A DNA stretch of 64,000 nucleotides from Nomia melanderi (GCF_051020985.1 NC_135001.1:12703896-12767895), one strand, 5' to 3'. Counted from the stretch's first letter, positions 46,601 to 60,792 are shown. The notes: a model not told the origin generated them from the letters alone. Made by a program: numbers and translations.

Positions 46601-49600
46601 TTGAACCGAACGCCCAACCACCGATCGCCAATAATATCTGCAGCATAAAACATTGATTATTAACAGTAAACAGTAATAAGCATTAATCTCTAAAAAATTA
46701 CAAATTTTTTAACATAATTAGGGAAATCCAATTACGTTAGAAAACAGCTCCTTCTGACAAATAATTAGATGTAAAAAGCGCTAAATTATGAATATTTTAA
46801 ATATCTTTCTGTATTACATGCATTCTCTGCAATTTCGCATTCTTGAATTTCCCATAAGTTTTTCTTCATGCGAATGTTATTGATTGCTAATAATGGTTTG
46901 CGTAATAAATGTGATGAAATAAATTTTATTAAGATCTACACACTGCAAGAAGATCGAAAGAATAATCGTTACGACGAACCTTGATTTTAACGTTCACATT
47001 TCATGAAATAAATCTTATTTTATAGGAGTTTTATAGATGCCATCAGTCACTTTGTTAATTACCAGACTACTGATTGGCACAACCTTCGTCTAATGAGTCG
47101 ATAAATTAAAAAGAAAAGGTTTTACCTTGATGTCTGGATTTTTATCACGAAGAGCGATCAGCCGATTGTACATCTCCGAGTCTTTGTCACTTTCCTCAAC
47201 GAGCAGGTGGTTCTTCAAGGTAGCGAACGCGTAGACTATGTGAGTGCAAAGGGTTGGATCGATGTCCTCTGGCATGAATTTTCCGACGCCAGGCCGTCTG
47301 TGCGACCAATTCGTCAGGTAGCAAATAGATTGAGCCTCTCTTTCTGTAAACGAGAAATGAATAGATTTAAAACAGAACTCGTTAGTACGATACATCCAAT
47401 TCCAAATATCTATCGCATATTTTACTTTCATTTTATTTATTTATATTTATATTTTATGTACATTGTATTATTTTCAAATCAATGTTTCATTCAATCTATA
47501 TATATGGAAATTTTAATATTTCCAAATCAACGTATTTACTTGTAGTTTCTACTCTAAACATTTCTTCCCGATTCATGTTTATTTGCCAGAATCGATGATA
47601 AGGCACGTAGAAAAATGCCAAGCATTTGATCTTCAACAATTACTAAATGCCGTGAAAAAAAAATGGTTAAAAGCATGACAATTGAAAATTCTAAGCTTAC
47701 CGTTTGTTGGAGAACTGATGACCAGTTGAGTCGTTGGTTTTTGGAGTTTCTTCGCTTTGTTAAGAACATCCGAGACCGATATCTTATAAGGTTCTGGTTT
47801 CTTTTGGACGGTCTCGGTAATTGTGGTTGCAACGGCACTCCAATCGACGTCCTTCGCGTTCGATCCTCTAGAGATTCCTAGTAATTCCTCCCTCATCGCG
47901 CCGATCAATGGGTATCGAACGTTTCCGCCGCAAACGGTCCCGTTAAAATCGTCCATGTCCACTGTCCACACCATAGCACCGCCATAACCTTTGCTCTTCA
48001 GCCAGTCCATTTTCAAACGGATCGATTTTTCATCGTCGAAACCGACCCATTGCTCGTGTTGCACCAAATATGGTACCTTCATTTCGTCGTCCCATACGTA
48101 GGCCGCGCCATTTTGGAGCATTTCGCAGATCTTTTTCGACAAAAATATACAGTTATCATTAAATCATTCTCCACTAATTAACATTCTTGTATATGACTCT
48201 GAATTCTACTTAAATATTAGGAAAAAGTTATTAAATTAAATACTAGAAAAAGTTCGCGTGGTTTTCTTGTTAGCCAAGAACTGGGGTCCGAAGTTTTTTT
48301 TAATACCTCATAGTAAGCAAGAAATCCGGATTCCTTAGTGTATTCTCCAGCTTTTCCTCCGCCACTGGCGGGCGAGTGCACACGGAAATTCGAAGGATTC
48401 GACAAAGTGAAGGACCGACCGTAAGTCGGCATGCCAATTATCAATTTTTCTTTAGGCGCACCAAGACGGACCCACATCGAAGCTGCATTGTCAACGCTGA
48501 GCTGCTTCTGCCACTCGGAGTCCAACGACGAGGCGTACAATGGGGCGTTGTGGCCAGTTTCCCTTTCCCATTTCCCGTGGAAGTCGTAAGCCATCAAATT
48601 AATGAAGTCCAGGTAACTATACAAACATATAAGTGCAATTATAGTTTGGACTTTATGTTGTTAACCCTTTGCGGCCGAATGCCGTCCCAGTGACGACTTC
48701 GAGCTTTGATCTGAAATCGAAAGCTACAAATAAATCATTTCATTATTCAAGTAACAAGAAATTCATATGTGGTTTTCTTCTTTTCCAGTACTTAAAACTT
48801 CGATGCATTTTCAGTTTTTTTTTTGTATGGGACGAGTTTCTAAAAGTTTAACAGACGCTCATCCGCAAAGGGTTAATACTAGAACCACCAGGTTTCAGGT
48901 GATTAATATGATTCAGTTCAGGTTTATTTTCTTACAATGTGATCAATGTGATTTCTTAATTTTAAAGTTAATATCTTTATAATGAATCACGTTCGATTTA
49001 TAATTGATAATAGTTTTACCTGGCAACGGCTGGAACATCATATCCACTTTTAACATTGTCGGGACCAACTGGGACAGCAGCGGTTAAAAGTAGTCGCGGC
49101 ATTTTCTTTTCTTGTGCTTCAGCTTCGAAAGCTTCTCGAAGTTCTGCAAACAGAATGAATTTTAATAGAATCACGTAGAAAAGATGAGATCCGTAGGGAT
49201 GGTGTAACCACACATTCATAAAGATTTAAACGTTTTGAAATTAAATTTATTATACAAAACTATATTTATTTTTCAAATGAAAGCAATTAAATTTATTATA
49301 TAATTATATAATTGTATTGCAATTATTGTTGATATGAGATGCACAAATGAGATTCATAATCTTCTTATGCTTTAACTGTTTTTTTAAACATCAACGCTGT
49401 TTGATTTCTCTTTGTGATTGGACTATGCCGTGCTTACTATATCATAAGGTATTTCCTTGATTATTGATTGACGGTACCTTTCAACAGAAGGATATAATTC
49501 TTCTTGTCATCTCCTCCTTTCGGGTATTCCCAATCGATGTCCAAACCATCGAAATTTCGGTCTCGTAAATACGGTATAGCGCTGTAGATGAACGTTTGCC

Positions 49601-52600
49601 TGGCGTACCTCGTCGAAGACATGTCCTTGAACTTTTGGGTACCGAACGACCAACCACCTGATAAATATTATACACGTGGACTCTGATATTTTATATTATC
49701 TTTATATTTAAAGCTTAACTGAAACTCTCAACAGAGAGTTATAAAGCTAGGACTCTGATATTGTTCAACAACTATGGAATCCATTTAATTAACGCGTTCA
49801 CGCTGGCAAATATGTAGTTCATTAAACTGGTTTGGTAAGTAGAAAAAGTTGACGTATAGTTGAAAATTAATTTACTCATTGATAATTTCAATGCTTTCAA
49901 CAATCTTAAGAATTCTGCCGTCAGATGGGAAAAAGCTTGAATCACACCGCCGGCGTGAACGTGTTAGATCGAGGTAATAATTTATCTCGCGTAGATCTGC
50001 AAAAGAATTATAGCACTTCAGCGAAATTCTATTAAATGCCTAATGCTATAAATAACTTTTCTGCATTATCCGTGTAATTATTATGTCAAGGACATTCAAA
50101 CATTAAAGTAAATTTGTAAATTAGTTTATGACAGTTTATATTTACTTCACCTGTAGATTATGGTACATTATTTTTAAAAGAATACGAGTAATGTAACTCA
50201 CCGATGGCCAGTAAAATTTTCAAGGACGGATTGGCCTTCTTCAGGTTCACGATTCTTTCGTAAAGTCCGGTTTTTCCGTCTTTCGTTTCATCGTTCGATT
50301 CGAAGCTGGTTAATTTGTTTTTCTTCAACCAGCCGAACGCGAAAATGATGTGCGTGCAGAGGTCAGGTTGGATATCCTCGGGTAAGAATTTTCCAATCTT
50401 CGTACGGTACTGCGACCAGTTCGTGTAATAACACACGAGCTGGAAATATTACAATTACACTTATTGTAATACTATGCTTATACTCAATTACATAAATATC
50501 ATTTGTCTCGTCTTCTCGATTGTAGAAACCGTATTGCATTTACGACTGCAAATATATATAGTATTATTCACTCTGAAGTTTACGTATTATGCACGATTCT
50601 TATGAGAATAGGATTAATCGAATGATTTACACATTAAGCACATTACATTTTTATTTAACTTCCACTTATACGATATTCGCTTATCAGTTTCAATGAAGCA
50701 ATTATTTTGTTCAAGGTAACGAGTGGCATTCTTCTGCAATTAACAGTCGCTTTAATTGTTTCTGGAATATCAACAACGCGAGAGACATAAATGGTAGAGA
50801 TTTTGAAATTCCAAAGATGAATTAAACGTTTCGTGTTAAACAAACGTGTTTTATGACTACGTGTAATTAAATTTCCATTAATTTGATACTGATTTTAATA
50901 CTTTAATACAATTTACATTCTCTAGAAATACAATTACTTAATACAATTCACGTTCCTTAAAAATTATTTATAATTAAAATACAGAACATTCTTTTCTGAA
51001 CTTCAGTACATTACAATAATCGCGTTGCTATGCGAAAAATTTGTTTTTACTTTAGGAATATCTGTGTCGCACAATATCGTCATACCTACCTTGTAGTCCT
51101 CCGACTTGCCGGTCTGAATTTCATTCTTCTTATTTTTGTTGCTGATACGATTTCGCGTGACTTTGAATCTGTTCACGCTGGCGGACACTTCTTGGTCGTT
51201 CGAACTCGACGAGCTACTACTTGTCGACGGCCTCCGAAATCTTTTTCTTGCGCCTGTGCAGGTAAATTTACTTCACTTTATTTAACTCTTTCTTTTCCCT
51301 TGTCCAGCTTCTCGAGCCCGAAGAAATTCATTTATTCGAAATCACGTGCGTTTAATAGTTCACTCCCTTTTCGTTAAACGTGAAATATTGATCAAATCAA
51401 CTGTATTGAATATAATAATAAATAATTCATTAGGTTTAACGAATTTAATTATTTATTTCTAAAGAATGTAAGGTCAGGAATGTTAACTTTCTTCTTGATA
51501 TTTTACTTTTTATTTTAACCCATTCGTTGTCAGCTACTGTTTTCCAAGAATGACAATTTAAAAAAAAATGATAAATAATAATTAATTGTTTAGAATAAGT
51601 AAAGTAATGATTTTGGTTTGTCTGAAATCAATTTTTGATACTCAGAGCAAGACGTTCTTAATTTCTCCGGCAGCGAAGAGGTTAATATTACATAGAATTA
51701 TTTGAAAAATTATTTTCTTTCCATTGAAACAACTTAATTTCTTTATATCATAGTATCTGGTTCAATTTATATGAAATTGATTACCTTCGGTGTCATCGAG
51801 GATCCCGAGAAGTATGATCAGGCAGACGAGCAGCAGCCAGGTCGTTCTGCTGGTCGACACCTGAAAAGAAAGTGGGCATGATATTACATTTTAATGCTCG
51901 AGAGGGAATGGAACGCGAAACTCGAAGAATACTTTTTATTGTTTTATAGTAACTATATTGCGAACTTTATGTGCTTACATCATTTATAACTTCCAGCAGC
52001 AGAGTAACATTTTTATTTCATTTTTATTTGCATGGAAATTATATTACATCGATGCCCATTAATTAGCTTATTTAAGTACACAACAATTATTTTCTTCCTT
52101 AATTTCCGTCGATAAGTGTTTATAATCAGTATTAATAAAAATTGACGTAAAATTAATCGAATAGGTGGTTTGCTATAAATTACTTGCATATTATATACTA
52201 CGTCGGCAAATCTGTAAACACAATAATTTTGTTGTTCATAACTAATTTCGTTATCTAATAATAGGTCACAATGAAAGAATAGAATGGCATAAAACGAATT
52301 TTAGATGTGGAGGCATTTCCGGTATAGAACAAAAGCTGGAGAAAGCTATTGTGGTTTCTTCAATGAATTACGAAGCAAAACTTTAATAACGATTCACTGA
52401 AAATTGAGTTTCGAGGATTTCCCTATTTGCCTGGAATAGGTATAATCGTCCACGCCAAAAAAACAAAATTACTTTACCACGGAAGGCTCTATAGAAAGTT
52501 TCGTTCCATTTGAGAAAATATTTGGCTACGTAATTGTTGAATACTTTAATTGCATCCTATTAAAGGCATTTCCCTCGTTGAATTTCATATATTGAACTTG

Positions 52601-54698
52601 TTTTTATTTACAGTAATATCAGGTGTCAATACGATATTTTTATGTTCGCGAATGAGTGAAATGAAAATTATCCGACAATCGAATCACTTAAAATAAAAGA
52701 AATAAAAGGCAGAAAGATTGAACACATGTACCCAAACATTCTTTTACTTAATTGTTTGATATTCTTGCGATTAATGCATGCATCACGTGTATCTAGAATA
52801 AAATTAATTCTGTTCCAAAAGAGTTTCACCGAATAAAAATGACATAACATATTTATCTGAATGTATTAAAAAATGATTTGCGTAAAAGTGAACTCGATGC
52901 TTTTTCATTTAATCAACTATAACATGGGAAAGAAACAATCGAATATAAATGGCGAATATGTCGAAAATTGAAAGCTATATTAGTTCTTGAAAGTAAATGA
53001 TAAATTTAATTTAATAAGATACCAAATTCATTTCTGTGGCTGATTCACTCATATATGCATTATTGAAAAGATCAGTGTAAGTTATTGTAAACATTTTTTA
53101 TCGCAGTAAAAGTTCATTGGAATCTCCTGCATTTCATTCCAGGGAAATGAGTGTCATTCGATTATACGAAGAATCGAATGTAATTAAAGTCTGTCCTGTC
53201 TTTTTTATTTTTTTCTCTTTAGGAATGTAATAAAAGCAATATCATTTCAGAGACCAATGGAAGCAACAGACCTACGAATGAACTTTCTACAATTTACACA
53301 ATTATAGCATCAAAGCGAATATATTAAATGAATGTACTAAATCAAATCTAAGTAAGCTAGTATAGCCGATAGAAAGTAAATCTCACTGCCAGAAGTGATT
53401 AAAATTATTAACGCTAGTAGAAATATCAGTTACTACATACAACTCATGCATACTTTAACCAAGTGGTTCTCAACCACAATTCTTAGAAATGATTAACTCA
53501 ATGTTTCCGTGGACAGTAATTTATTTCTACATAATTGTAGATTGTAAAATAATTTTCACTGTGTATTCTACAAATAAAAATGAAAAGTAATTATAATATC
53601 GTGTAAATTACATATTTATTAGTAATATCGTGTAAATTACATAGTACAATTGATGTACTTTGTAACGTTACTTTCACTACAGATGAAAGTATTTCTAGTT
53701 ATGACTATTAAATTTCATTACTTTTACACTATACAGACACAAAATAAAAGTTTGTAATTAAATCCATCGCATTGTATATAAATTGAATAAAAATGACACT
53801 TCGTGTGTAAATACATAAGATTAATTAAGTCAAGAACGAACATTCTAAATAGATTTTCAGGGCAACTTTATTTCACACATCTAATTTCAAATGAAAATAA
53901 AAATTCATTTTCAACTGAAAAAAATATATACACTGCAGATTTTTATGCATTTACGGGAAATTTGAAAGTGCATAACTGCATAAAATGCACACAGTACGAT
54001 GACACGTATAAAATATCCAATGTATAGTGCTTTTTATAATATTCATCAGAAAATACCATTTTCTATGGCAAATCTATTTTTTCAATTACGCTCTTTAAAA
54101 TTTTAATTTGCATCAAAATTCACAGTCTAATATTAAATCATCTTGCTTTGTGACTAACCGCAAAATAGTTAACACTAAACGTGCTGGAACTTTATAATAA
54201 CCTGTTTCTGCCATAACCAGCCTAATAATTTTTTATAAAATAAAGATAAACAAGTTTTAAATTTTTCTCAGTGGAAACAGAAGCATAAGGAAAGATAAAA
54301 ATTGAAAAAACGATTAATCGGACAATATAAGAATTGATATAAAGTTAAATGGTCGAATTTTAAATGAAACTGTAATACCGGTCACATGACCAATCAGGGT
54401 GCGTTTATATTGACACACGCATACTTACAAGCGTGGGCTGAAATTCGATGAAGGAGTGCATAGATAGACATTCGAGAAAGTTTGAGACAATATTGCCTGC
54501 GAAGCAAAAGAGAAAAATAGAACAAGAAAATAGGAAAGCAACCGATGAAAAGCGTTTCAGTCACGAGCCTTAAAGAATCTGGCTTATCGCGCCATTGCAT
54601 TTTACCGTTTCTATTTATGTCAACGGTGCTTTCCCTTCATCGTTACGATAAGTGTCACGAGAACGTGAGCAAAGATTTACCCGTCTAGATCTCTCCAT
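43656..54698 (-). CDS. Cht7: Group III chitinase (Cht7 type): membrane anchor, two GH18 domains, one CBM14
   Basis: Chitinase that cleaves beta-1,4-linked N-acetylglucosamine chains; group III enzymes help organise and remodel cuticle chitin. Sixteen minus-strand exons join in frame to 973 residues: 54681-54698, 51785-51860, 51090-51253, 50202-50439, 49478-49657, 49020-49143, 48307-48616, 47701-48130, 47126-47343, 46483-46637, 46111-46251, 45817-45964, 45449-45634, 45244-45366, 44324-44525 and 43656-43864. After MERSRRVSTSR a membrane segment TWLLLVCLIILLGIL (about 12-26) acts as anchor, then a Ser-rich linker. GH18-1 starts at LVCYYTNWSQYR (about 87) with catalytic Glu near 209 in FDGLDIDWEYP. 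GH18-2 starts at SICYLTNWSHRR with Glu near 635 in FDGLDVDWEYP. The last exon is a six-cysteine CBM14. Both domains look active. Size and layout match Tribolium Cht7. Only the 18-bp first exon is uncertain (confidence about 0.6). Confidence 0.93.
43933..44014 (+). tRNA. tRNA-Ser (anticodon CGA)
   Basis: An 82-nt class II tRNA folds cleanly. The acceptor stem GCTGTGG pairs with CCGCAGC, with G as discriminator base. The A box is TGTCCGAGTGG and the B box GGTTCGAATCC. The anticodon stem TCAGA/TCTGA encloses CTCGAAA, putting the CGA anticodon at 43966-43968, which reads UCG serine codons. A long variable arm (GGGCTATGCCC) is typical of serine tRNA. It has no intron. It lies in the last intron of the chitinase gene, on the opposite strand. 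Confidence 0.97.
44179..44221 (+). repeat. (ATC)n(ATT)n microsatellite
   Basis: A run of TCA/ATC triplets passes into ATT triplets, in the last intron of the chitinase gene just downstream of the tRNA. Confidence 0.9.
48661..48876. mobile_element. TTAA-flanked inverted-repeat element (chitinase intron)
   Basis: Left end TTAACCCTTTGCGGCCGAAT, right end on the minus strand TTAACCCTTTGCGGATGAGC; the first 14 bases match perfectly. It is 216 bp and non-coding, inside the intron 48617-49019. CCC right after TTAA is typical of piggyBac-type termini. Confidence 0.78.
49789..49967. mobile_element. TTAA-type inverted-repeat element (chitinase intron)
   Basis: Left end TTAACGCGTTCACGCTGGCA; the right end on the minus strand is CTAACACGTTCACGCCGGCG, so the right TTAA has decayed to TTAG. 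About 178 bp. A single related end, TTAACGCGTGAGCGCCGGC, lies near 58487 on the minus strand. Confidence 0.62.
51515..51685. mobile_element. TTAA-flanked inverted-repeat element (chitinase intron)
   Basis: Left end TTAACCCATTCGTTGTCAGC, right end on the minus strand TTAACCTCTTCGCTGCCGGA. The ends match at about 14 of 18 positions. It is 171 bp, inside the intron 51254-51784. Confidence 0.6.
54169..54390 (+). repeat. Relic related to the TTAA element at 24641-24951
   Basis: It starts TTAACACTAAACGTGCTGG, sharing its first 14 bases with both ends of 24641-24951. It then shares TGGAAACAGAAGC and the block around GATTAATCGGACAAT. No clean right end was seen. It lies in the large first intron of the chitinase gene. 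Confidence 0.6.
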
Positions 54699-56675
54699 TG
54701 TGTTTTAATCGCGAGCGAACACCGCTGCGCGCCTTAAAATACTAAAAACCAAGACCAGAATTTTACGAAATACGAACTCTAAATTTCGAACTTCCGTTGA
54801 ATCAGCGAGATTATCGAACGACCGGGAGATAGAAGTATCCAGCTTTATCCATCAATGATTTTGAAAGTGAAATCGAGTCCTCTAAGAACATGGAATACTC
54901 TGATTTCACCAAAGCCCGAGATTTTTTTTAATTTTGGAAGTTACATGATTAACGAGGACAATTTGTAGAAGATTGAATATTGTTATGAAATATTCTGTAC
55001 GTCAACGATGAGATATAAGTTTGATGAAATAGACTTGTAAATTTTGATTTATGTTTGTTAGATCAATGATCTATGATGTGAATGTTACGAAGATATAAAA
55101 AGAGCATGTACAGTCAGTCACGAAAGTTGAAATGTACTTGTCAAAATTTGAATATTATAACAATGAAAGAAATGTTTTAAATGTTTTATGAACATTGAAT
55201 AATTTTTTAGTTAAAATTAAAGAAACTTTGGAAAAAGAGTATAGCATAAGAAAGAATAACGAACAACTTATTCTTGAATGTATAATCTATTAATTTTCTA
55301 ATAAGAAAATGTAAGAGAATGTGTCGAATTTGAATTTGGAAAATGCATTGATTTCATGATTTCTATGAAACATCCAAAACTTGTAATATCTTTGAAACGC
55401 TTAAATAATAAGTTTACGTATACTTTCGTGACCGACCTGTTCCACTTTATTTTATGCACTATTGTCAGTTAACGATCAACAAATTTCTCTTGATCCGATT
55501 ATCCTCTATTCCACTGGGAGTTTCGAACGAATCTTTCACAATCTTTCCACGATACAGTGAAAATACTTTACAAAGAAAGATGGAGATTGAAAAACCCGAT
55601 TACATTCTTGGCGTACAAATGAATTTTTTTTTTCTTCTGCGTCGTTTTCACTCCATTGTCATTTACGTCGCAATTACGCTGATGAGACTCTTTTATTATG
55701 TTTCTAATTATTCCACGTTATACTTTTTAGTTGCCTCATTATTATCGTTGCTTACTAATTAACGCGATGCTTAAAGATTAAGGAACAAAACCGCGAACTG
55801 TATTCTTTATGGAGGAGGCAACCACGCGTCTGACATGTGCATTTGCATACAAGGATTTCTCTTCTCTCCTCTCTCCCGCGCCATCATTTCTTCTCTGTTC
55901 ATTTCTTTTGTTTTCCAGTGAATGAACGCGTCTCACCTATTCAACCGTTAGAGAATTACATGAAATATCAAATTTTTGCAGAAGCTGTTACTTTAATGAT
56001 ACCATTATTTATTTTATCATGTTCAAGAATTTACTTTACAAATTTTTTGTTCAGTTCTGTAAAATGTTAATTTCTTAATGTGTCGTTCGAGAATTATCGG
56101 ATCATTTTCAAATTTCTAATGTATATTTCTATTTAGATAGCTATTTCAAATATTTAATATTCAGTAGTAATATTTCATTCTTTTTCTGTCTCATTTATAC
56201 ATCTATTTGTAATTTATTTGCTGAACAGTGCAATGTCCCAAATGGGAACTTTGGGATGAAATGGGTTGACTAGAAAGATTCTATCAAAATTGAAACACTA
56301 AACTGTATCTTTTCCATAAAGAATCCAAACCACCCTCCCAATCAAACGAAGGATCCCAAGCTTTTGAACGGTGTTGTATACCCACAATGGCCATGGGTTT
56401 TTCGCGTGTTGTATAGTCGGAACAAAATCGGTTGTCAGTTCAAGGTCACGTGGATGTTATCCCCGCCACGTCGTTCACTTGTTCCATTTCTCGTGTTTCC
56501 GCGGAACTTTCCATTTCGCGTCGAACATTTTGCTTTTGGGACACGAGGACAGTCTAGCGTAACGATGAAAGCAGGAAGCGGTGCTTGTTCTTAATTTATG
56601 TATCGGCGGCCTTGAACCATCCTTCGGTTTTATTCCGACTATATCTGCGCAAATATTATTAAGAAACAGAGACAA

Positions 56676-56960
56676 CTAGATGGAGAAGAAAAAAGAGAGA
56701 GAGAAAAAGAGATATGTACGCAAAAATTATAGGTAGAAATAGGTGAAGAAAGGAAAAATAAATAGGTGAAGATAAAGGGGGATAGAGAGAGAGGGGGAGA
56801 GAGAGAAAGAGAGATGGGATGTAGAAAAGAGTTGTACGCACAAATTACAAATAAAGAGAAAGATAGAGAAACGGAGAGATAAAAGGGATGTATGCGGCAA
56901 AAATTACAGATAGAGAAATATAGAGGAAAAGAGAGAAAAAAAACAAACAGAAAAACAGAG
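56676..56960 (+). repeat. GA-rich low-complexity tract
   Basis: A long purine run with many GAGAGA and GAAAGA words on the plus strand. A minus-strand open frame of 171 codons across it (56639-57154) is Ser/Leu/Phe-biased and looks like an artefact of composition. Confidence 0.9.
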
Positions 56961-59900
56961 AGACAGGGAGAGATATTTCTTTTCTCAATCGAGACAACGC
57001 GTAGAAAACATCGGAAGGTAAGCCATATAATATTCCGAGCTCTCGCAACTCGTGCGCTCGGATAGTATTCCATTCGACTCTGCTTAAGAAAGCATGCGAC
57101 GTGCAGGCTTGCATTCGACTCTTTTCTCTTCGAGACGGTCCTGGATGCACGCATCGTTTACAAATTTTATAGACAAAATCGTGGCCTCGGGATTTCAGAG
57201 TTTTCTCTTTTAGCCTTCGCTGGCTGCGGTCGTTGGACTTTCGGAGTTATTGTACCGTAATAGTGAAAAATCTGCTTGTTATGGCGAACAGCGGTCAGTT
57301 TTTAATAGAAGAAACGAAGAGCTACCGAGATTTATTGCGTGTAAGATTTATTACGATGTTCGAGGATTAATAAAAATGGAACAGCTATTTTCGACCAATG
57401 TAGGTTATTAGGCATTTAGCTGAGGAAAATGAATTAGAACAGTATTTACAGTCATGGTACATTTTACTAACTAGGACGCGAGATAATCGTATTATTGTTA
57501 TTATCAATTAGTTAAAGAGATGAAAGAAGATAACTTTATTTAAATGAATATTGCCCACGTTAATGGCACCGACGATTATTTTAAACATCAGCCTCTATTA
57601 ACATACTTTTCTGTAACATTAATTTAATTGAAGGTATTAATGTAATCCGTTTCAACTGTATCACATTGTACAGCATCGTTCACAGAATTCTTTATTCGAC
57701 TGATGGGAAACTAACATCAGTTTATGGCATTACTATTGTATTTAATGAATTATATACATGATCCATTATTTCCTGTGAGATTCTTCTTGCTATTTTCATG
57801 GAAGAACCTGTGAACCATTTGAAATCGTTTATTCTAACGTCGTTGAAGACTGACTCTACTTTCCCAGCCTTTCTTCCACCTATTCATAAAATAATCGTGA
57901 TCTTTAACATTTGCATTGGTAATTGTATAGTCCCTGGTGAAAAAATTAGTGCCACCGTTAATGTCATCTTTGAGAAGATCAGCAATGAATCAGCAATCTG
58001 ATTCTTGTCTGGTCGTTTCCTCATATTAATTTTTTATAATTCAAGCTTCGTGTCGTTGCTTAACTCTTGGTCCCTTTGCACTCTAAAGGCGCATCTCAGT
58101 CGCCAATTGATTTAACGCAGCAAAATTATGATGTTTGATATTTAATATTAAACTATATTAAACTTAAACTAAACTTAAACTAATATTAAACTTTAATATT
58201 AAAATTTGTATAATGCGTCGATATGTGAAACATTGAAACAAAATCGTTTTGTTCTGAAGTGGGTTTTTCTGAATGGAAATATGTTTATTCGAAGCAAGTT
58301 CTTATGCAGTACTGTGTATGCTTGGTTAGTGGGCAGTAGCCTTGTAAACAGTAATAAATTGTCTTAAGAGGCTATAATTTTACATGAAAAAGTAAGGAAA
58401 AAGAAAATTGATTCAGATTTTTTCATTTGAGACCTCGTTTTCAAGAAAGCGTGAAACATGAATGTTTGCCGGCGCTCACGCGTTAACTTCTAACTAAATA
58501 CAGTATTATTACCGGGAAATTAACTTTGGGTTACGTAAATTAGTTAGACATTGTTATCGACGTTATTTTTCTCGAAAAGAATTTTTCAAATATACAAATT
58601 TTCTTTTATTGTGCCGCTTGTTGTTATACGACACCCTGTACATACAGCGGAGAGAGAGGAGGAAAGAAAGGCACTAAGATTTCTATGCAACGGTTTTAGT
58701 AATGCTAATCTCCGTTTACAATGTTACACGATTTCTCGTGATATCCAGTTCGTCGAGTATCTGTAACTCGATACAACAATAATCTCAACGTTTTATTCGC
58801 TCGGTCATTATTTATCAACGTTAGGAGTCCAACACAACGGAAACAAACCTTTCGTTTCAAATTTAACGGTTAGAAGTTCGCGCCTACCATTATAAATGTT
58901 ATATAATAATCGGTTATGAAAGTTTAAAATATTACCACAGTGCTATTTAAATGTAACTCCTTCTTGTGCTATTACGAATTCTTATATTAATTTAAGTAAA
59001 CCAAGAAATTACTATAAATTCTTCTTTTCTAAGTTTTTCCCCTTTACATTTATTTTATAAATGAATCGCAGTAAAATTAACTTAATCCTGAATTATATCC
59101 ACAATCTACTCATCGCATCAGCTTTGTAAACATTTCGATTTCTCGCCCCGTTTCCGACTAATTGCAAGTACTACCCGATTTTTTCTTAGCTTCAATGCGA
59201 ATCGGCAATTATCGCGGAAAAGGGGAAATAATTCGTTTCGATAATTTGTCGGTCGGGTAGATCGACTGTGGATCGGCCAACCGTGAAAATTTCACCGATG
59301 ATCGGTGTTCCAGATTTTCGAGAATCGCTATCGCTGCCGTCGCGTCGTATCGCTAGCCGTCGTGAACAGGAACGTCCACATAATTGCTGGCTCTTTGCAA
59401 CCAGAGAAATCGATTCACCGGATTGCCTATTAAGGAGAGAACGTAATTATTCAGCCGATTATATAGTCGGCCGATATCGGTCGCAATACGTGCCGCCGCT
59501 TTTTCCACTTGTCTTTTCTAACGCCGCGGCTCGTGCCCGTCCATCCTTTTCCCTTTCTTGCGTTACGTCAAACATTGTTTTACACGCGGGATTTCGTAAC
59601 GTTCTTCTTTTTTTTCGCCCCGTTGCAACATCATAAAACCCGTACGACGAGTATATTAATCACTGAAATAATCACCCGGTGCTCTCTAATGATTTTTTTG
59701 GTTAAACGCGCGGTTATCTGACCGCCATATACCTTTTCATGCGGATTAAATAAAACGTTTCGAAGATTTTTTAACAAGGTGTACCGCTATGATCACCGCG
59801 TACGAGCTCGAGTAGGAAAAAGGGTATTACATAAATGTAAAAGTTCGAACGAAAGCATGGAGCGAGAAGAAAGCGATCGGCTTAATGATTACGGCTAACG

Positions 59901-60704
59901 GAAATTGATCAAATGCGGCTGATTGATTGAAGGTGAGAAAGTAACGAGAGGTTACTGGCAATTGATTCTTTATAGTTTCATGAACGACATTTAGTGTGCT
60001 GTAGATATCTGTGTTCTTTAAGGAAGCGTAAACATCTTTTCAACCGTATTTCTTGAGAAAAATATTTTTTCGTGAACCTGTTTGTACAATGAAATTCACT
60101 ATTATATTCAAAATATATTATAATTAACTGTAACATAATAATAAAATTTAATGTACAGTTTCTTTTTGAAATTCGTGTATTATAGAAGTATTGTTATGGA
60201 TCAAAATGGTAAAAAATGGGGAATAAGATCGAAAGAATTCACCGAAGTTAAATTTAAAATATCACCTGCGACCTCCATGGCATTCAACGTGTTAATGAAG
60301 GTTTTCGTAGTTCTGGAAACAACGGAAATAATCAGGTGTTAACTCTTACTGAAACACCCTGTACACGGTCATTTGATCGTTGGCTTCTTTCGAGGCCCAG
60401 CTATCGGTCTGTGATCGCTGGAAGGGGTTATGGCGGGTACGTCGCGGGTGGTCGTATCGTTTCGGCCCCACCGATGGCGCGAGACCAGTGTCGAGACCTC
60501 TACTTACTTACCGCACAGGTGCGTATCCCGACTTTCCATTTTTGCTAGAACAACGCCCCATAATAATCGCATTTTTTTAACATCGTTACACCCATCGATT
60601 TATCCACATACGTAATCTAAATGTCATTAAAAATGTATTAAACGTATATGTACACCAGTGATAATTCTTTTTTTATTCTTTCATTTTTTGTTCTTTTCTT
60701 TCTG

Positions 60705-60792
60705 TTTCCATTAAAAAATACTGTATCATCCAACTCGTTTACCTTTATTTTGTAGGTTGTGGTAGGAAAAGTGCCGATACGGTTAGCGTTAA
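60705..60792 (+). repeat. Dispersed repeat, copy 3 of 3, ending in TTAA
   Basis: Same strand as 1473-1562 and 15699-15800, sharing CCTTTATTTTGTAGG and AAAAGTGCCGATACGGTTAG and ending on TTAA at 60789-60792. Confidence 0.6.

Noticed and set aside
43656..47343. Second GH18 block as a separate chitinase gene
   Set aside because: The exon ending at 47701 joins in phase to 47343 and no start codon or promoter separates the two domains.
56639..57154. 171-codon minus-strand open frame
   Set aside because: Composition follows the GA-rich tract; no domain, no splice context.
59268..59636. 122-codon plus-strand open frame
   Set aside because: It lies in GC-richer DNA where stops are rare, is Arg/Ser-rich, and resembles no family I know.
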